Shown one piece after another: positions 45,998-57,243 of a DNA stretch of 64,000 nucleotides (the first letter of the stretch is position 1; each line of letters starts with the position of its first letter). Origin of the DNA: Solea solea (lineage: Eukaryota; Chordata; Actinopteri; Pleuronectiformes; Soleidae); assembly GCF_958295425.1 (NCBI RefSeq), contig NC_081145.1, forward strand, positions 496,001 to 560,000. Direction: 5' to 3'. The notes beneath the pieces were generated by a model. The model ran no database searches. It saw only the letters and a program-made list of their open reading frames with translations, and was not told the origin of the DNA. The position numbers and the translations under genes were made by a program.

Positions 45998-47060
45998 TAT
46001 AAACTTAAGCTAACTTGTCTTTGTTATGTTGCTCCTTCTGTTTTGAGTACATGATCAAATCAGAATTAGCATATTTCAATGTTTTAGTCGAAAAACATTG
46101 ATTCGTTTTATAACTGCAGACGCACTCACCCACAACAACAGCAGCAATCTGTTTGTGTCTCAGCTGTGAAGCTGAGCTCCTGTGTTCAGTGTCTCTGTGT
46201 GAGGACATGAGACAAATCTAAATATTCCTTCATTGTTGATATCGTGCTGATATCAGCGTAGTATAGTATAGTATATAGTATATTTTCAGAAATCATGCGC
46301 TATGATATTGCGCAGATGCACAAGATTTAAAACGCTTTCAGACCCCCCCGACTAGTCGATTTTGAGTCGAAATTTCAGGGCTTCAGTCGACCAGGAATTT
46401 CTTTGGTTGATTACAGCTCTACAATAGAGATTCTAAAACTACAACAAAACCTTCAAAAACTCGCACCACTCGCACTTCTACCACCACCACTCACGCTCAC
46501 AGTCACCAGAAACAGAAACAGAGAGAGAGAGATATGAAGTCACTGATGAAGAAAAGAGAGAAGAACAAATAGATTTCATGCAAACTGATGTTTTTCAAGA
46601 TATGTTCATGTCTCACACACACACACACATTCTCATACAGCATATGTAGTGAGGACCGTCACCGAAACAATCATGATCCTGGTTCAGTATCCTCAGGTAA
46701 GTATCTTTGTTACAAACACTCTTCAAGCTTACTTCAAGCAGAGCTGCAGCCCGTGGCCAATCCAGCGGTAAGTCTTTCTAACTTCAGGTATTCCACATGA
46801 AAAACAACCCTTGATAGGCCCTCTGCAGAGAGCACAACCTGGACCTTTTTTCCCTAACTCAGTCTCAGGTGTGTTGGAATGTCGTGTGTTGAGGGGTGGA
46901 GTTCCCAACTGCACCAGCAGATGGAGCCAAAGCTGTTTGTGGTTGGAGCTATCTCAGGGAAATGTAGCGCCCCTCCAGGACACATCACAGTGTGTATCAG
47001 TGATGCTGTGACAGTGAGTCTGTATCACACACACGTGTGTACCAGTAGACCTGTAGACTT
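45998..47060. other. No gene recognised; small transposon-end scrap
   Basis: Unique sequence. At 46350-46400, GACTAGTCGATTTTGAGTCG resembles the end of a DNA transposon but has no partner. No exon is supported. Confidence 0.35.
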
Positions 47061-47065
47061 TTTAA

Positions 47066-47722
47066 ATGAGTGATTTTCTCTGTGGGCATTGGTGTGGCAG
47101 AGTGAATCTGTATCTCTGGGCTTTGGTGTGACAGAGTGAGTCTGTATCTCTGGGCTTTGGTGTGGCGGAGTGAGTCTGTATCTCAGGGCTTTGGTGTGGC
47201 AGAGTGAGTCTGTATCTCTGGGCTTTGGTGTGACAGAGTGAGTCTGTATCTCTGGGCTTTGGTGTGGCAGAATGAGTCTGTATCTCTGGGCTTTGGTGTG
47301 ACAGAGTGAATCTGTATCTCTGGGCTTTGGTGTGGCAGAGTGAATCTGTATCTCTGGGCTTTGGTGTGACAGAGTGAGTCTGTATCTCTGGGCTTTGGTG
47401 TGGCAGAGTGAGTCTGTATCTCAGGGCTTTGGTGTGGCAGAGTGAGTCTGTATCTCTGGGCTTTGGTGTGACAGAGTGAGTCTGTATCTCTGGGCTTTGG
47501 TGTGACAGAGTGAGTCTGTATCTCTGGGCTTTGGTGTGGCAGAGTGAGTCTGTATCTCTGGGCTTTGGTGTGGCAGAGTGAGTCTGTATCTCTGGGCTTT
47601 GGTGTGACAGAGTGAGTCTGTATCTCTGGGCTTTGGTGTGACAGAGTGAGTCTGTATCTCTGGGCTTTGGTGTGGCAGAGTGAGTCTGTATCTCTGGGCT
47701 TTGGTGTGGCAGAGTGAGTCCT
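47066..47722. repeat. 34-bp minisatellite (GGGCTTTGGTGTGGCAGAGT)
   Basis: About 19 copies of a 34-bp unit: GGGCTTTGGTGTGGCAGAGT plus GAGTCTGTATCTCT. The first unit is preceded by GAGTGATTTTCTCTGTGGGC, which is the inverted end of the MITE-like family. All three - strand frames are open because the unit has no stop in any register, giving false proteins with a 34-residue period. Confidence 0.93.
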
Positions 47723-47873
47723 CCACAGAACATCAGTTATAAGAGCAGCAGATCCCTGACCGGGTGGTTCTGACTGGATTAGCTGTTTCCTGCCCCGACA
47801 CAATGGAGTCCACCAGGGAAGCAGATCTAACCACGGGTGCACGTTCACATGTGTAGCCTGTTCATATCATAGC

Positions 47874-47878
<5 letters not shown>

Positions 47879-47948
<70 letters not shown>
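47879..47948. repeat. TG microsatellite
   Basis: (TG)n of about 35 units with one CG interruption. Confidence 0.95.
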
Positions 47949-47951
<3 letters not shown>

Positions 47952-48476
47952 GTAGCAGACAGATGAGAACCAACAAAGAACCTGAAGAGAGAAGCAGCAG
48001 GAGCTGATTAGTCACTTTCTCCTTGTTCCCTCTTTCCCCCGCTCTCAGTGTGGGATCAAGACGAGAAGCCAAAGTTAAAAATCAAAGGTTGAACCTTGGA
48101 TTAGTGGTGAGGAGACGATGGGAGGAGGTGGATGTGTCCACAGAGAGGTTCAGGTTTAAAAAGAGCTTCACAAATAAACATGAACCCCTTTCTTCTTCTT
48201 CTTCTTAGTTACACTTCTTTATTTGTTGTCAGTTGGTGATTTCATTTCAATCTTTTGGCTGAAAATAAAGAAAGAAATACATCTGTTTTTTGTGTCGTCA
48301 GTCTGGCAACATTGTTAGCAACTGACACAGAGCTGACTGTGCAGAGAGCGCCCCCTGTGTCAAGAAAGAGCGTCAGACAATGAAACAAAAGACTTGTGTA
48401 ATAAAGTCAGTTTAAGTTTCTGCGATATTTTAAGAACACGTTCACATCTTTATCTCACTGTTACACAGACGTCTGT

Positions 48477-48726
48477 AAAACACTCACTCTCCCACACCAA
48501 AGCCCATAGAGAAAACCAGTGATTTTAGCTACGGGGACACAGGAGCTGCTGGTCCTTTGCTGCCTCATGTGAGGGAAGTGAGTGAAGTCTGAGTGAAGGA
48601 TTCTGAATGCCGAGAACATTTGAACTTAGTGATGGAGGCAGCAGTGGATCAACAACCTCTGTGTGTGTGATGTTAAAATCACTGGTTTTCTCTGTGAGGT
48701 TTGGTGTGGGAGAGTGAGTGGTTTAC
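48477..48726. mobile_element. MITE-like family copy C (inverted body)
   Basis: It has both terminal inverted repeats: AACACTCACTCTCCCACACC on the left and GTGTGGGAGAGTGAGTGGTT on the right. The body is in reverse orientation relative to copies A, B and D (TTGAACTTAGTGATGGAGGC, AGCAGTGGATCAACAACC). Confidence 0.8.
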
Positions 48727-49034
48727 AAAAGTCATGATCATGTGACGTAGATGTCGTAGACTTAAACTGACCAACTGTTAAGTGGAAGAAATCAGTTTTT
48801 CAATCAGTGATTTTACATCACAGCACACGTATGAATGTGTGAACGTGTGAAAACTGCAGTGTAAAGCAGTTCATCAGGACGAGAAAAGCTTAATACCAAC
48901 TCTTCTTCTTCTTCTGGTTTTATTTGGTAGTAACGAGGAACAGAGAGAAGTGTATAAGTGTATAATATGTAATAATATAAATAACAAAGTACAGATATGT
49001 GAGTAACAGAGTATTTGTACTCTGTTACATTACA
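48727..49034. other. No gene recognised
   Basis: Unique sequence between a MITE copy and a TG tract. A short TTCTTCTTCTTC run at 48902 is the only feature. Confidence 0.4.
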
Positions 49035-49035
49035 A

Positions 49036-49037
<2 letters not shown>

Positions 49038-49069
<32 letters not shown>
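49038..49069. repeat. TG microsatellite
   Basis: Perfect (GT)n, about 15 units. Confidence 0.95.
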
Positions 49070-49475
49070 AAGGCCTCTGGAGCTGCTCCTCAGCCCAGGG
49101 TTCAGCTCAGGGTCGAGAGCAGCGACTCTGAGCTCGCTGAGGTGACGGCAGCGAGCTTTAGTGGCGTGTTGAGCCATGAATGTGCTTCTCTCTTGTTTTC
49201 TGAGGTGCGGCTGAATGCAGGGACGCCGGCGCAGCACGTATTGAGGCGTGTCACGCCGTGTAATTGGATTGAACGGCAGCCACGGTATTTATGTCACTTC
49301 TCATCTTGTCAATCCCATAACAGGCATGGCAACGGCGTGGGGATCTCCCATGGCGACGGGACTTTGCCTCATTCAGAGGGCAGGGAGAAAAAAGAGCCAA
49401 GCCTCGTTTAATTCACATTTAATTCTCACTCAAACCGTTTTAAGAGCTGATATTTGCATAATGGGGGGGGGGGGG

Positions 49476-49506
<31 letters not shown>

Positions 49507-49675
49507 ACAGAACAGAAACAGTGTTGTAATTCACAGTGTATAGTAGGCTTATATATGCATACGCTGAGGGACCAGCGCTGTTCTCACACGGATCAGCAGA
49601 CACAGATCCACTCATGTGAACCACATCTCCTCTGTGATGGCATTTCAGCACAGTGTGACATGGTTATGTTTGACC

Positions 49676-49704
49676 ATCATCATCATCATCACCACCACCA
49701 TCAC

Positions 49705-49739
<35 letters not shown>

Positions 49740-49749
49740 CCACCATCAC

Positions 49750-49793
<44 letters not shown>

Positions 49794-49857
49794 CCACCAT
49801 CATCATCATCACCACCATCATCATCATCACCACCATCATCATCACCACCACCATCAC

Positions 49858-49892
<35 letters not shown>

Positions 49893-50087
49893 CCACCACC
49901 ATCACCATCATCATCATCATCATCATCATCATCACCACCATCATCACCATCACCATCATCATCATCACCATCACCATCACCATCACCATCATCATCATCA
50001 CCATCATCATCACCATCATCATCATCATAACCATCATAACCATCATCACCATCATCACCATCATCACCATCATCATCACATCTTCAG
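49676..50087. repeat. CAT/CAC trinucleotide array
   Basis: About 137 triplets of CAT with CAC interruptions in a semi-regular pattern. It encodes poly-His, poly-Ile/Thr or poly-Met/Val in the three possible readings, none of which is supported as a gene. Confidence 0.96.
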
Positions 50088-50126
50088 AACATGATCACGT
50101 CTTTATCTCACTGTGAGTATCTCATT

Positions 50127-50399
50127 GTAAACCACTCACTCTCCCACACCAAAGCCCATAGAGAAAATCAGTGATTTTAACATCACACACACACAAGAGT
50201 TGTTGATCTATTGCTGCCTCATCACTAAGTTCAAATGTCTGATTTTAATGAATTCGGCTTTAGAAATATTTCATTCAATTTGACCTCAGTGACACAAAGT
50301 GACCACACGAGGCAGCAGAGGACCAGCATCTCCTGTGTCCCCAGCTAAAATCACTGATTTTCTCTATGAGATTTGGTGTGGGAGAGTGAGTGGTTTTCA
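50127..50399. mobile_element. MITE-like family copy D (best preserved)
   Basis: Left end TAAACCACTCACTCTCCCAC then ACCAAAGCCCATAGAGAAAA and TCAGTGATTTTA. Right end AAATCACTGATTTTCTCTAT then GAGATTTGGTGTGGGAGAGT and GAGTGGTTTT. The two ends are inverted repeats of about 50 bp. The body is CTGCCTCATCACTAAGTTCA and GACACAAAGTGACCACACGA. There is no coding capacity. Confidence 0.85.
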
Positions 50400-50966
50400 G
50401 ACTTGCCTCGAGGTGTTGATCCAATAAAGAACTCTGTAGGATTCAAAATAAGAGTCAAGACAGACAATTCTGGAGTTGTTTTCAAAAGTCTAATTGTCTG
50501 AAGAATGTGGAGCAATATTTTCAAACTCATCACAAAGATTCAACATTTTACATTTAAAGAGTTATGTTGAGATGAAACATTTGATGCAAAGTCTATGGCG
50601 TTTTTAAACGTATTTGTCATTGTTTGGAGTCAAATGTGGCCCCTTTACAAACAGCACCTAGTGCCGGAGAAGAAACCTGTGCAAACACTGGAGCGAGTCA
50701 CTTTCTGTTTCCACTGACAAAAACTCAAACGTAAACCGGATCTGACAACCATGACGACACACACACACACACACACACACACTGTGTTCTGGCCCCAGGG
50801 CCCATTTTTACCCACAGGCATTTACAAGCTGGCCTGTAACCAGGCCGCTGGAGCTGACGAGACTCAGATGAGATTAGAGCATGGCTGAGACAAGTCAGTG
50901 TACGTCTACGATATCTTTAAGAACACGTCCACGTCTTTATCTCACTGTTAAACTGAAGTTTGTTAA
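50400..50966. other. No gene recognised
   Basis: Unique sequence with a CA microsatellite at 50758-50782. Confidence 0.4.
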
Positions 50967-51598
50967 CTACTCACTCTCCCACACCAAAGCCCATAGAGAA
51001 AATCAGTGATCACACACAGGAGTGGTTTTTTTTGTGATTTGTATTTCAAGGAACAACATAAGAAAAATATAGATAGGTATATGCACTTACAAAAATAGAG
51101 CATAACATATCCATTCACATACATACCTATACATATACACAGATACATTATGAAACTAAAAAAAAAAAAAAACACACAATAAATAACAACCCACCCCCTG
51201 GATCCAAAACTTCATATCAGACAAATTACACCTTTGAGTAAATTCCAAGCCTCTATTGCTGACTCCTTTGCTCCGTGGACCCTAGCTGTCAACAACTCCA
51301 AACAAACAATATCCAAGTATGTCAAAACCCATGCTGGAAAAGAGAGAGAATGTGGAGGTTTTCAACATGCAGCCGTAAGTCCAGCCAACAAAGCTCTTCT
51401 CTTGTCCAGTGTCAAACCCAGAGTGTGGCAGGCGAACAGGGCACACACAGGAGATGTTGACCCACTGCTGCCTCCATCACTAAGTTCAAATGTCTGAGTT
51501 CCTTCACTTAGACTTCCCTCAGTGACACAAAGTGACCACACGAGGCAGCAGAGGACCAGCAGTTCAAATCACTGATTTTCTCTCTGAGGTGTGGGAGC
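50967..51598. mobile_element. MITE-like family copy E with a retro-insertion
   Basis: The left end CTACTCACTCTCCCACACCA and right part CACTGATTTTCTCTCTGAGG flank the usual body. A 419-bp insertion (51023-51441) splits it between two direct copies of CACACACAGGAG. Confidence 0.8.
51023..51441 (-). mobile_element. Retro-inserted sequence with 12-bp target duplication
   Basis: It is flanked by CACACACAGGAG at 51011-51022 and 51442-51453. The T-run at its left edge would be an A-tail on the - strand. The source element is not identified; an internal A-run at 51158-51171 is present. Confidence 0.6.
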
Positions 51599-51694
51599 TG
51601 ATATAGATTTAAATCTATTTCTTTGTGTTCCTTAATCCCCTTAGGGAAAGTATTCCTCTGCATTTGATCTATCATAGAATTTGGAGCAGTGGGC

Positions 51695-51845
51695 TGCCAC
51701 ACTGAGTAGCGCCCGGAGAGCTTTGGGAGTTGGGTACCTTGCTCAGGTGTACCCCAGCCCTTTTACAGCCAGGTGGGGACTTGAACCGGCAACCCTCCGG
51801 TTACAAGTCAACTTCCCTTTCCACTTGGCCAGGTTGCCCTGGCCT
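51695..51845 (-). mobile_element. tRNA-related SINE fragment
   Basis: On the - strand it reads A-box-like TGGCCAAGTGGAAAGGGAAG and B-box-like GGTTCAAGTCCCC, as in Ser/Leu-tRNA-derived SINEs. No clear target duplication was seen. Confidence 0.6.
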
Positions 51846-52003
51846 GTTTTTTTGTTTACTGCTACACTAAAATAACACAGGACTATGAATTATGTCCATG
51901 AGTTATTGTTTTATGTTTCATAAAAGTGATGGAGTTTCAGCGTCTTCTCCAGTTAGTCATTTACTTTTGTTGTTTTTTAATATGAAACATGGGAATAGGG
52001 TCA

Positions 52004-52045
<42 letters not shown>
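52004..52045. repeat. TCTG tetranucleotide repeat
   Basis: Ten perfect (TCTG) units followed by CTCTCT. Confidence 0.95.
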
Positions 52046-52189
52046 GCTCTCTCTCAGACAGAACGAGGTGATGTTTAATGAAAAGTTAATATGGTTTTAA
52101 TGCTTGTCGCTTCACTCTGACACTGAAGGCCCCACTAATCCTCTCTGTTCCACTCCAGAGCCTGGAAACAGATGCCCCCATCCAACCGT

Positions 52190-52190
<1 letters not shown>

Positions 52191-52249
<59 letters not shown>

Positions 52250-52357
52250 TACACACACACACTGACACACACACACTGACACACACACACACACACACCC
52301 ACACCCACACACACACACACACACACATGCACACACACACACACACACACACACATG
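52191..52357. repeat. CA compound microsatellite
   Basis: (CA)n with TACA, TGACA and CCCA interruptions over about 165 bp. Confidence 0.95.
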
Positions 52358-52617
52358 TTCGACATTCATGACTTGAGGGGACATTGCATTGACTTACATT
52401 CATTTCTTGGAGACTTACTCTAACCTTAACCACAATTACTACTGGCCTAATCCTAATCCTAACCCTAACCTCAACCTAACCATGAAACATATCTTCACCT
52501 TAAAATGTAGTAATTTACGTTATGGGGACTTGCTTTTTGTCCCCACAAGGAGGACAAGTCCCCATAATGTGACTGTGTAAACAGGTTTTGGTCCCCACAA
52601 CATTAGTAATACCTGGT
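52358..52617. repeat. Dispersed fish repeat with telomere-like core
   Basis: Contains CCTAATCCTAATCCTAACCC followed by TAACC units, then GTCCCCACAAGGAGGACAAG. CA tracts lie on both sides. It resembles the 8530-8680 repeat (GTCCTCAC plus TTAGGG-like). The telomeric likeness is a property of the repeat, not a telomere. Confidence 0.6.
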
Positions 52618-52650
<33 letters not shown>

Positions 52651-52881
52651 AACACATACACACATACACGCATGCACACACACACGCACACACACACTGA
52701 CACACACACACACAAACACATACACACATACACGCATGCACACACACACGCACACACACACACACAAACACATACACACATACACGCATGCACACACACA
52801 CGCACACACACACTGACACACACACACACTGACACACACACACACAAACACATACACACATACACGCATGCACACACACAG
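52618..52881. repeat. Higher-order CA microsatellite
   Basis: CA tracts with a repeated longer block (ACATACACACATACACGCAT then GCACACACACACGCAC) present four times, i.e. a minisatellite made of microsatellite. Confidence 0.93.
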
Positions 52882-53046
52882 TTTTATTCCCTCTTTTGTG
52901 CTGGGTTGCTTCTGTAAATGAGAATCAACAGAGCTAATTTGTGCTCCTGATCTGATGAACACACCGACTTTAACCAGCACAACAGCTGCTAGTTAATGAA
53001 ACCAGTTAAGACTCATTTCAAAGCTATTAACCTCGACAACCACTCA

Positions 53047-53051
<5 letters not shown>

Positions 53052-53089
<38 letters not shown>

Positions 53090-53506
53090 ACACTCTGACT
53101 CTAATGATTCAGTTTCACTGAAAACAACTGCTTTTACAAGTCACACGTTTGTGTTTGTGTCGCATAGAACACCATGTCACTGCAGTTGACTCCGCCCACT
53201 TTGAGGAGGAGGAACTATGAGGTGTGTGTGTATGTGTGCTTGTGTGTCAGTGTGTGTGTGTCGGTGTGTGCTTGTGTGTCAGTGTGTGTGTGTCTGTGCG
53301 TCAGTGTGTGTGTGTGTGTATGTGTGCGTGTTTGTGTATCAGTGTGTGTGTGTGTGTGTCAGTGTGTGTGTGTGTGTGTATGTGTGCGTGTTTGTGTATC
53401 AGTGTGTGTGTGTGTGTGTCAGTGTGTGTGTGTGTGTGTATGTGTGCGTGTTTGTGTATCAGTGTGTGTGTGTGTGTGTCAGTGTGTGTGTGTGTGTGTG
53501 TGTCAC
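53052..53506. repeat. CA and TG tracts with 60-bp higher-order unit
   Basis: (CA)n at 53052-53090. A TG compound array at 53220-53506 contains three copies of a roughly 60-bp block with GTATGTGTGCGTGTTTGTGT. Confidence 0.93.
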
Positions 53507-53817
53507 TGCAGAGACGAACACTTGCACATTTTGAATGATAATAAGTTTCATCGTCGTAATGGAACTCAAGTGTTGAAGTTTTTGATCAGTTTTTGTTCTT
53601 GATAAATTGAGAATAGTTTGTTTATTAGAGTTAATTTTGTTGTCATTATAGATTACAGATTATAGATTATAGAACAGAGGATGGATTTGTTTGTTTGGAT
53701 TAAATCAACCATCAACGTTCTCAGACAAATTCGTTCATTTATGAAAAGTCACCAAGATGGACGCCAAATTCAAAATGGCCGACTTCCTGTTGCGTTGAGG
53801 TCATGGTCCGCCGAGCG

Positions 53818-53955
53818 TCCTTACATTACATGTCATTTATCCAAAGCGACTTACAATGGAGTTGAGTACAAGCAGCCAGGGGTGGAGTCGAACTTGCGAC
53901 CATGATGTCCTTCGCACACGGGGTACTGGTCTTAACCACTGAGTCACTCCACCCT
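53818..53955 (-). mobile_element. tRNA-like SINE fragment
   Basis: Contains TTACATTACATGTCATTTAT and CCAAAGCGACTTACAATGGA. On the - strand it has a B-box-like AGTTCGACTCC and AGTGGTTAAGACC. This is a very common fish repeat type. The ends are not resolved. Confidence 0.65.
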
Positions 53956-54662
53956 GTAAAGTGTGTTTGTCTCGGGCTGAGAAACGTTTCCACCAGGTTT
54001 CACGAAATTTGGTGCAACTAAGTTTTGGCTTTGTTGAGCTGGGTTTCACCTGTGGGGGGCGCTACCTTTGCGTGTTCATCTTGTTTTCTAAAAAGTTTTA
54101 GCTTTTCAGTTTAGTGATCCTTTCACAATAAAATACAACAATTCTGATGTTTTCATACTAACCATTAACCTATGCTTCACTCACTCACTCATTCATTCAT
54201 TCATGACATTTCATCTTGGGGGGGACTTTTTTTAGAGATTTATTTCAGAAAATATAAAAATACAAAATGATTATATTTAAGAGTTAAAATTCTTAATCTA
54301 CAAATATTAAAGCTATGACAGTTGAGTTCAAATGAAAACATATTTACAGACAGAGGGGGCGCTGTTTGTCAAGTCCGAATTTAACAGCAAAGTTTAAGGC
54401 ACTTTTTAACAAAATTGTTTCATAAAACATACAATAAAATCTCCTGTGACCCATCTGTGGGTCCCGACCCAGACTTTGGGAACCATAGGTTTATATGATG
54501 TGAGTCGTGTGTAAAGTGAGTTAAACAAACGCTGACACACAGCGCCCCCTGCTGACTCTGGTCACTCCACTGTGATCGGCGTGAACACATGAGCCCACGT
54601 GATCAGTTTGCACTCATGTGTTCACGTGATCAGTGTGAACGCATGAGTCCCTTCACAACGAG
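53956..54662. other. dbx1 3' flank
   Basis: No further gene recognised. It holds the probable dbx1 3' UTR and poly(A) signal, and unique AT-rich sequence. Confidence 0.5.
54239..54244 (-). terminator. Candidate dbx1 poly(A) signal
   Basis: AATAAA on the - strand, 419 bases after the dbx1 stop codon. It is the first clear hexamer downstream that I noticed. Confidence 0.5.
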
Positions 54663-54729
54663 TTAACAGACACTGATTTCTTCTCGGTCTGACTCGGAGA
54701 CGTCTGACTCTGACGGAGACGCAGGATTG

Positions 54730-54760
<31 letters not shown>

Positions 54761-54959
54761 GACTGGACTTGTGGTCATCGGTGTGAACTCTGGCGGCGGC
54801 GGTGACAGGTGCCGCCGCCCTGTGACCGACGTCAGTGAGGTCCGGGTGTGGGTTGGTTTTGGTGGGAAGGGTTTGCTGGCGACAGCCGCCCGACGACAGC
54901 AGCTCCCGCTCTTTAGAGTTTCTCCACTTCATCCTGCGATTCTGGAACCAGATCTTCAC
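54663..54959 (-). CDS. dbx1: dbx1 exon 4: recognition helix and tail
   Basis: 297 nt including stop. It starts VKIWFQNRRMKWRNSKEREL, with the recognition-helix residues WF-N-R intact, continues SSGGCRQQTLPTKTNPHPDL TDVG, and ends with an acidic tail SDVSESDREEISVC close to the human EEITVS end. A pure (CAT)n run gives ten His residues. Confidence 0.95.
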
Positions 54960-57206
54960 CTGGACACACAAGATTTATCACAGTGACGACACTCTCTGAC
55001 CATCAGTGGGATTTGGAACTATAAGTAGATTTTGGAATCATAAATAGATGTTGGAATGATAAGTACATTTTGGAACTATAAGTAGATGTTGGAATTATAA
55101 GTAGATTTTGGAATGATAAGTAGATTTTGGAATTATAAATAGATTTTGGAACTATAAGTAGATTTTGGAACTATAAGTAGATTTTGGAATTATAAATAGA
55201 TGTTGGAATTATAAGTAGATTTTGGAACTATAAGTAGATTTTGGAATTATAAATAGATGTTGGAATTATAAGTAGATTTTGGAACTATAAGTAGATTTTG
55301 GAATTATAAATAGATTTTGGAAGTTAAAGTCTTTTTTACTGATCTACAGTTTGACATTTTTCGCATCCTTGAAAGTGAATTTGAAAAAACAATCAAAATT
55401 CAAGCACTTTTAATGACCCATGTCTTATAGCGATATTGTCAAAACCTTTCAAGGGCCTTGAATTTTTTTTTTAATTCACAAACTTTCAAGAATTTCAAGG
55501 AAGCTTCCTATAGGTCGTCAAAGTCCTTGAAAGTTTGTGAAATTGAAATAAAAAAGGTTTTGAAAATTGCCCTAAATAGCATTGGGTTAGCATGATAAAG
55601 CGACGTAAAGCATTGGGTTATATTACGTCGCTGCTTGATTTTCAGTCGTAGGGAGGAGAGCAAACTGGTCACGTTGTGTCCGGCTCCATATATTGTGAAA
55701 CCAGGCGGTTTCGCCAGTTTACCCGGGCGGGGTCTGGACGCTGGCGAGTACGTGACATCATCTGGAGAATCTCAGCGCTGATTGGCCGCTGCGTCGTCTT
55801 CACGATTTGACGCTCGAGTTGAAACATTTCAACTCGAATGTCAAACACAAACACACACAAAATAAAATGCCCCTGGTGTTCACCTGCGAGTCTTTAAGGT
55901 CCAGTTTCACTGCCAGTTTCTTGCGCTCTGGTTTGCTGATGTATTTCTGCTTCTGGAAGGTCCTCTCCAGCGCCTTCCTCTGGATGTCAGAGAAGACGGC
56001 CCGTCGCAGCATGCCCCTCCTGGGCTTCCCTCTGGGAGCCAGAGGCCATGAGAACGTTCCCGGGACAGGGACAATGGAGGACGACGCTAAACGGCAAAAT
56101 AGGAAACGGTGGATACGGTGAAATATTGCGATACATTTTGTATCGCTTTTTTAGACAAAGTTCTTTTTTAGAATATATGTTTTTTACCTGATGTTACAAA
56201 TAAACATAAATGATATTGTATTTTGACTTTAAATATCGTGATAATACTGTATCGTGACTAAAATATCACAAAAATATTGTATCGCGACTAAAATATCACA
56301 AAAATATTGTATTGTGACTTTAAATATCGTAATAATATTGTATTGTGACTTTAAATATCGTGATATATCGTATTGGGACTTTAAATATTGTGATAATATT
56401 GTATTGTGGCCTAAATATCGTGATAATATCATATTGTGACTTTAAATATTGTGATAATATCGTATTGTGACTTTAAATATCGTGGTAATATCATATTGTG
56501 ACTTTAAATATCGTGGTAATATCGTATTGTGACTTTAAATATTGTGATAATATCGTATCACGACTAAAATATCGCGATAATATTGTATTGTGGCTTAAAT
56601 ATCGTGATAACATCGTATTGTGACTTTAAATATCGCGATAATATCATATTGTGACTTTAAATATCGCGATAATATCGTATTGTGGCTTAAAAATCGTTCT
56701 TTAAATATATGAATTTTCTGATGTGAACATGAATTCCTTTCAGTCGTTCACTCAGTAACTGTGTTTTCATCGTGATGATGACGATGTCGTCTCACCTGTG
56801 AAATAAGTGGCTCTGATGAAAGGATGCAGATCTCGTCCATCAAAAACAGGCAAAGGGAAGGATTTAGTGTGAAAACTGTGGCCTGAAGGAGCAGAAAGAA
56901 AATCAATGAAATATCTTTTATAAACAGTTGTGCTGCTAATATTCACCAAATTTAATTTGTTGGAACTTCAGTTTATATGAAATTTAATCTTTCACATTTT
57001 TAATATTATCTGCAAATTGTTCATATTCATATTTAAATCAGTAACACAGTAAACACTGAACTCGACTTAAAAAGTTTTATCTCACATAATAATCGCATTA
57101 TTTGTAAAATAATAATCGTAATTACGCTTTTTTTTTACCAATTTAAAGTCAGTGAACGTTCACGGTTTAGAGTAGACGGATAAACATTTATTTAATATCA
57201 AAATGC

Positions 57207-57243
<37 letters not shown>

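Noticed and set aside
47062..47848. Three overlapping - strand frames with a 34-residue repeat
   Set aside because: The period equals the 34-bp minisatellite unit and all three registers are open at once, which real coding sequence does not do.
49480..50094. Open frame coding for about 135 consecutive histidines
   Set aside because: It is the direct reading of a CAT/CAC microsatellite. Other registers read Ile/Thr or Met/Val equally well, and the flanks have no coding signal.
52440..52490. Interstitial telomere (CCCTAA-like) tract
   Set aside because: Only a few degenerate units, embedded in a dispersed repeat flanked by CA tracts. It is not evidence of a chromosome fusion.
52515..53602. 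Cys/Val-rich frames across the CA/TG tracts
   Set aside because: They are translations of TG microsatellite (CVCVCV) and not genes, despite a superficial likeness to cysteine-rich peptides.
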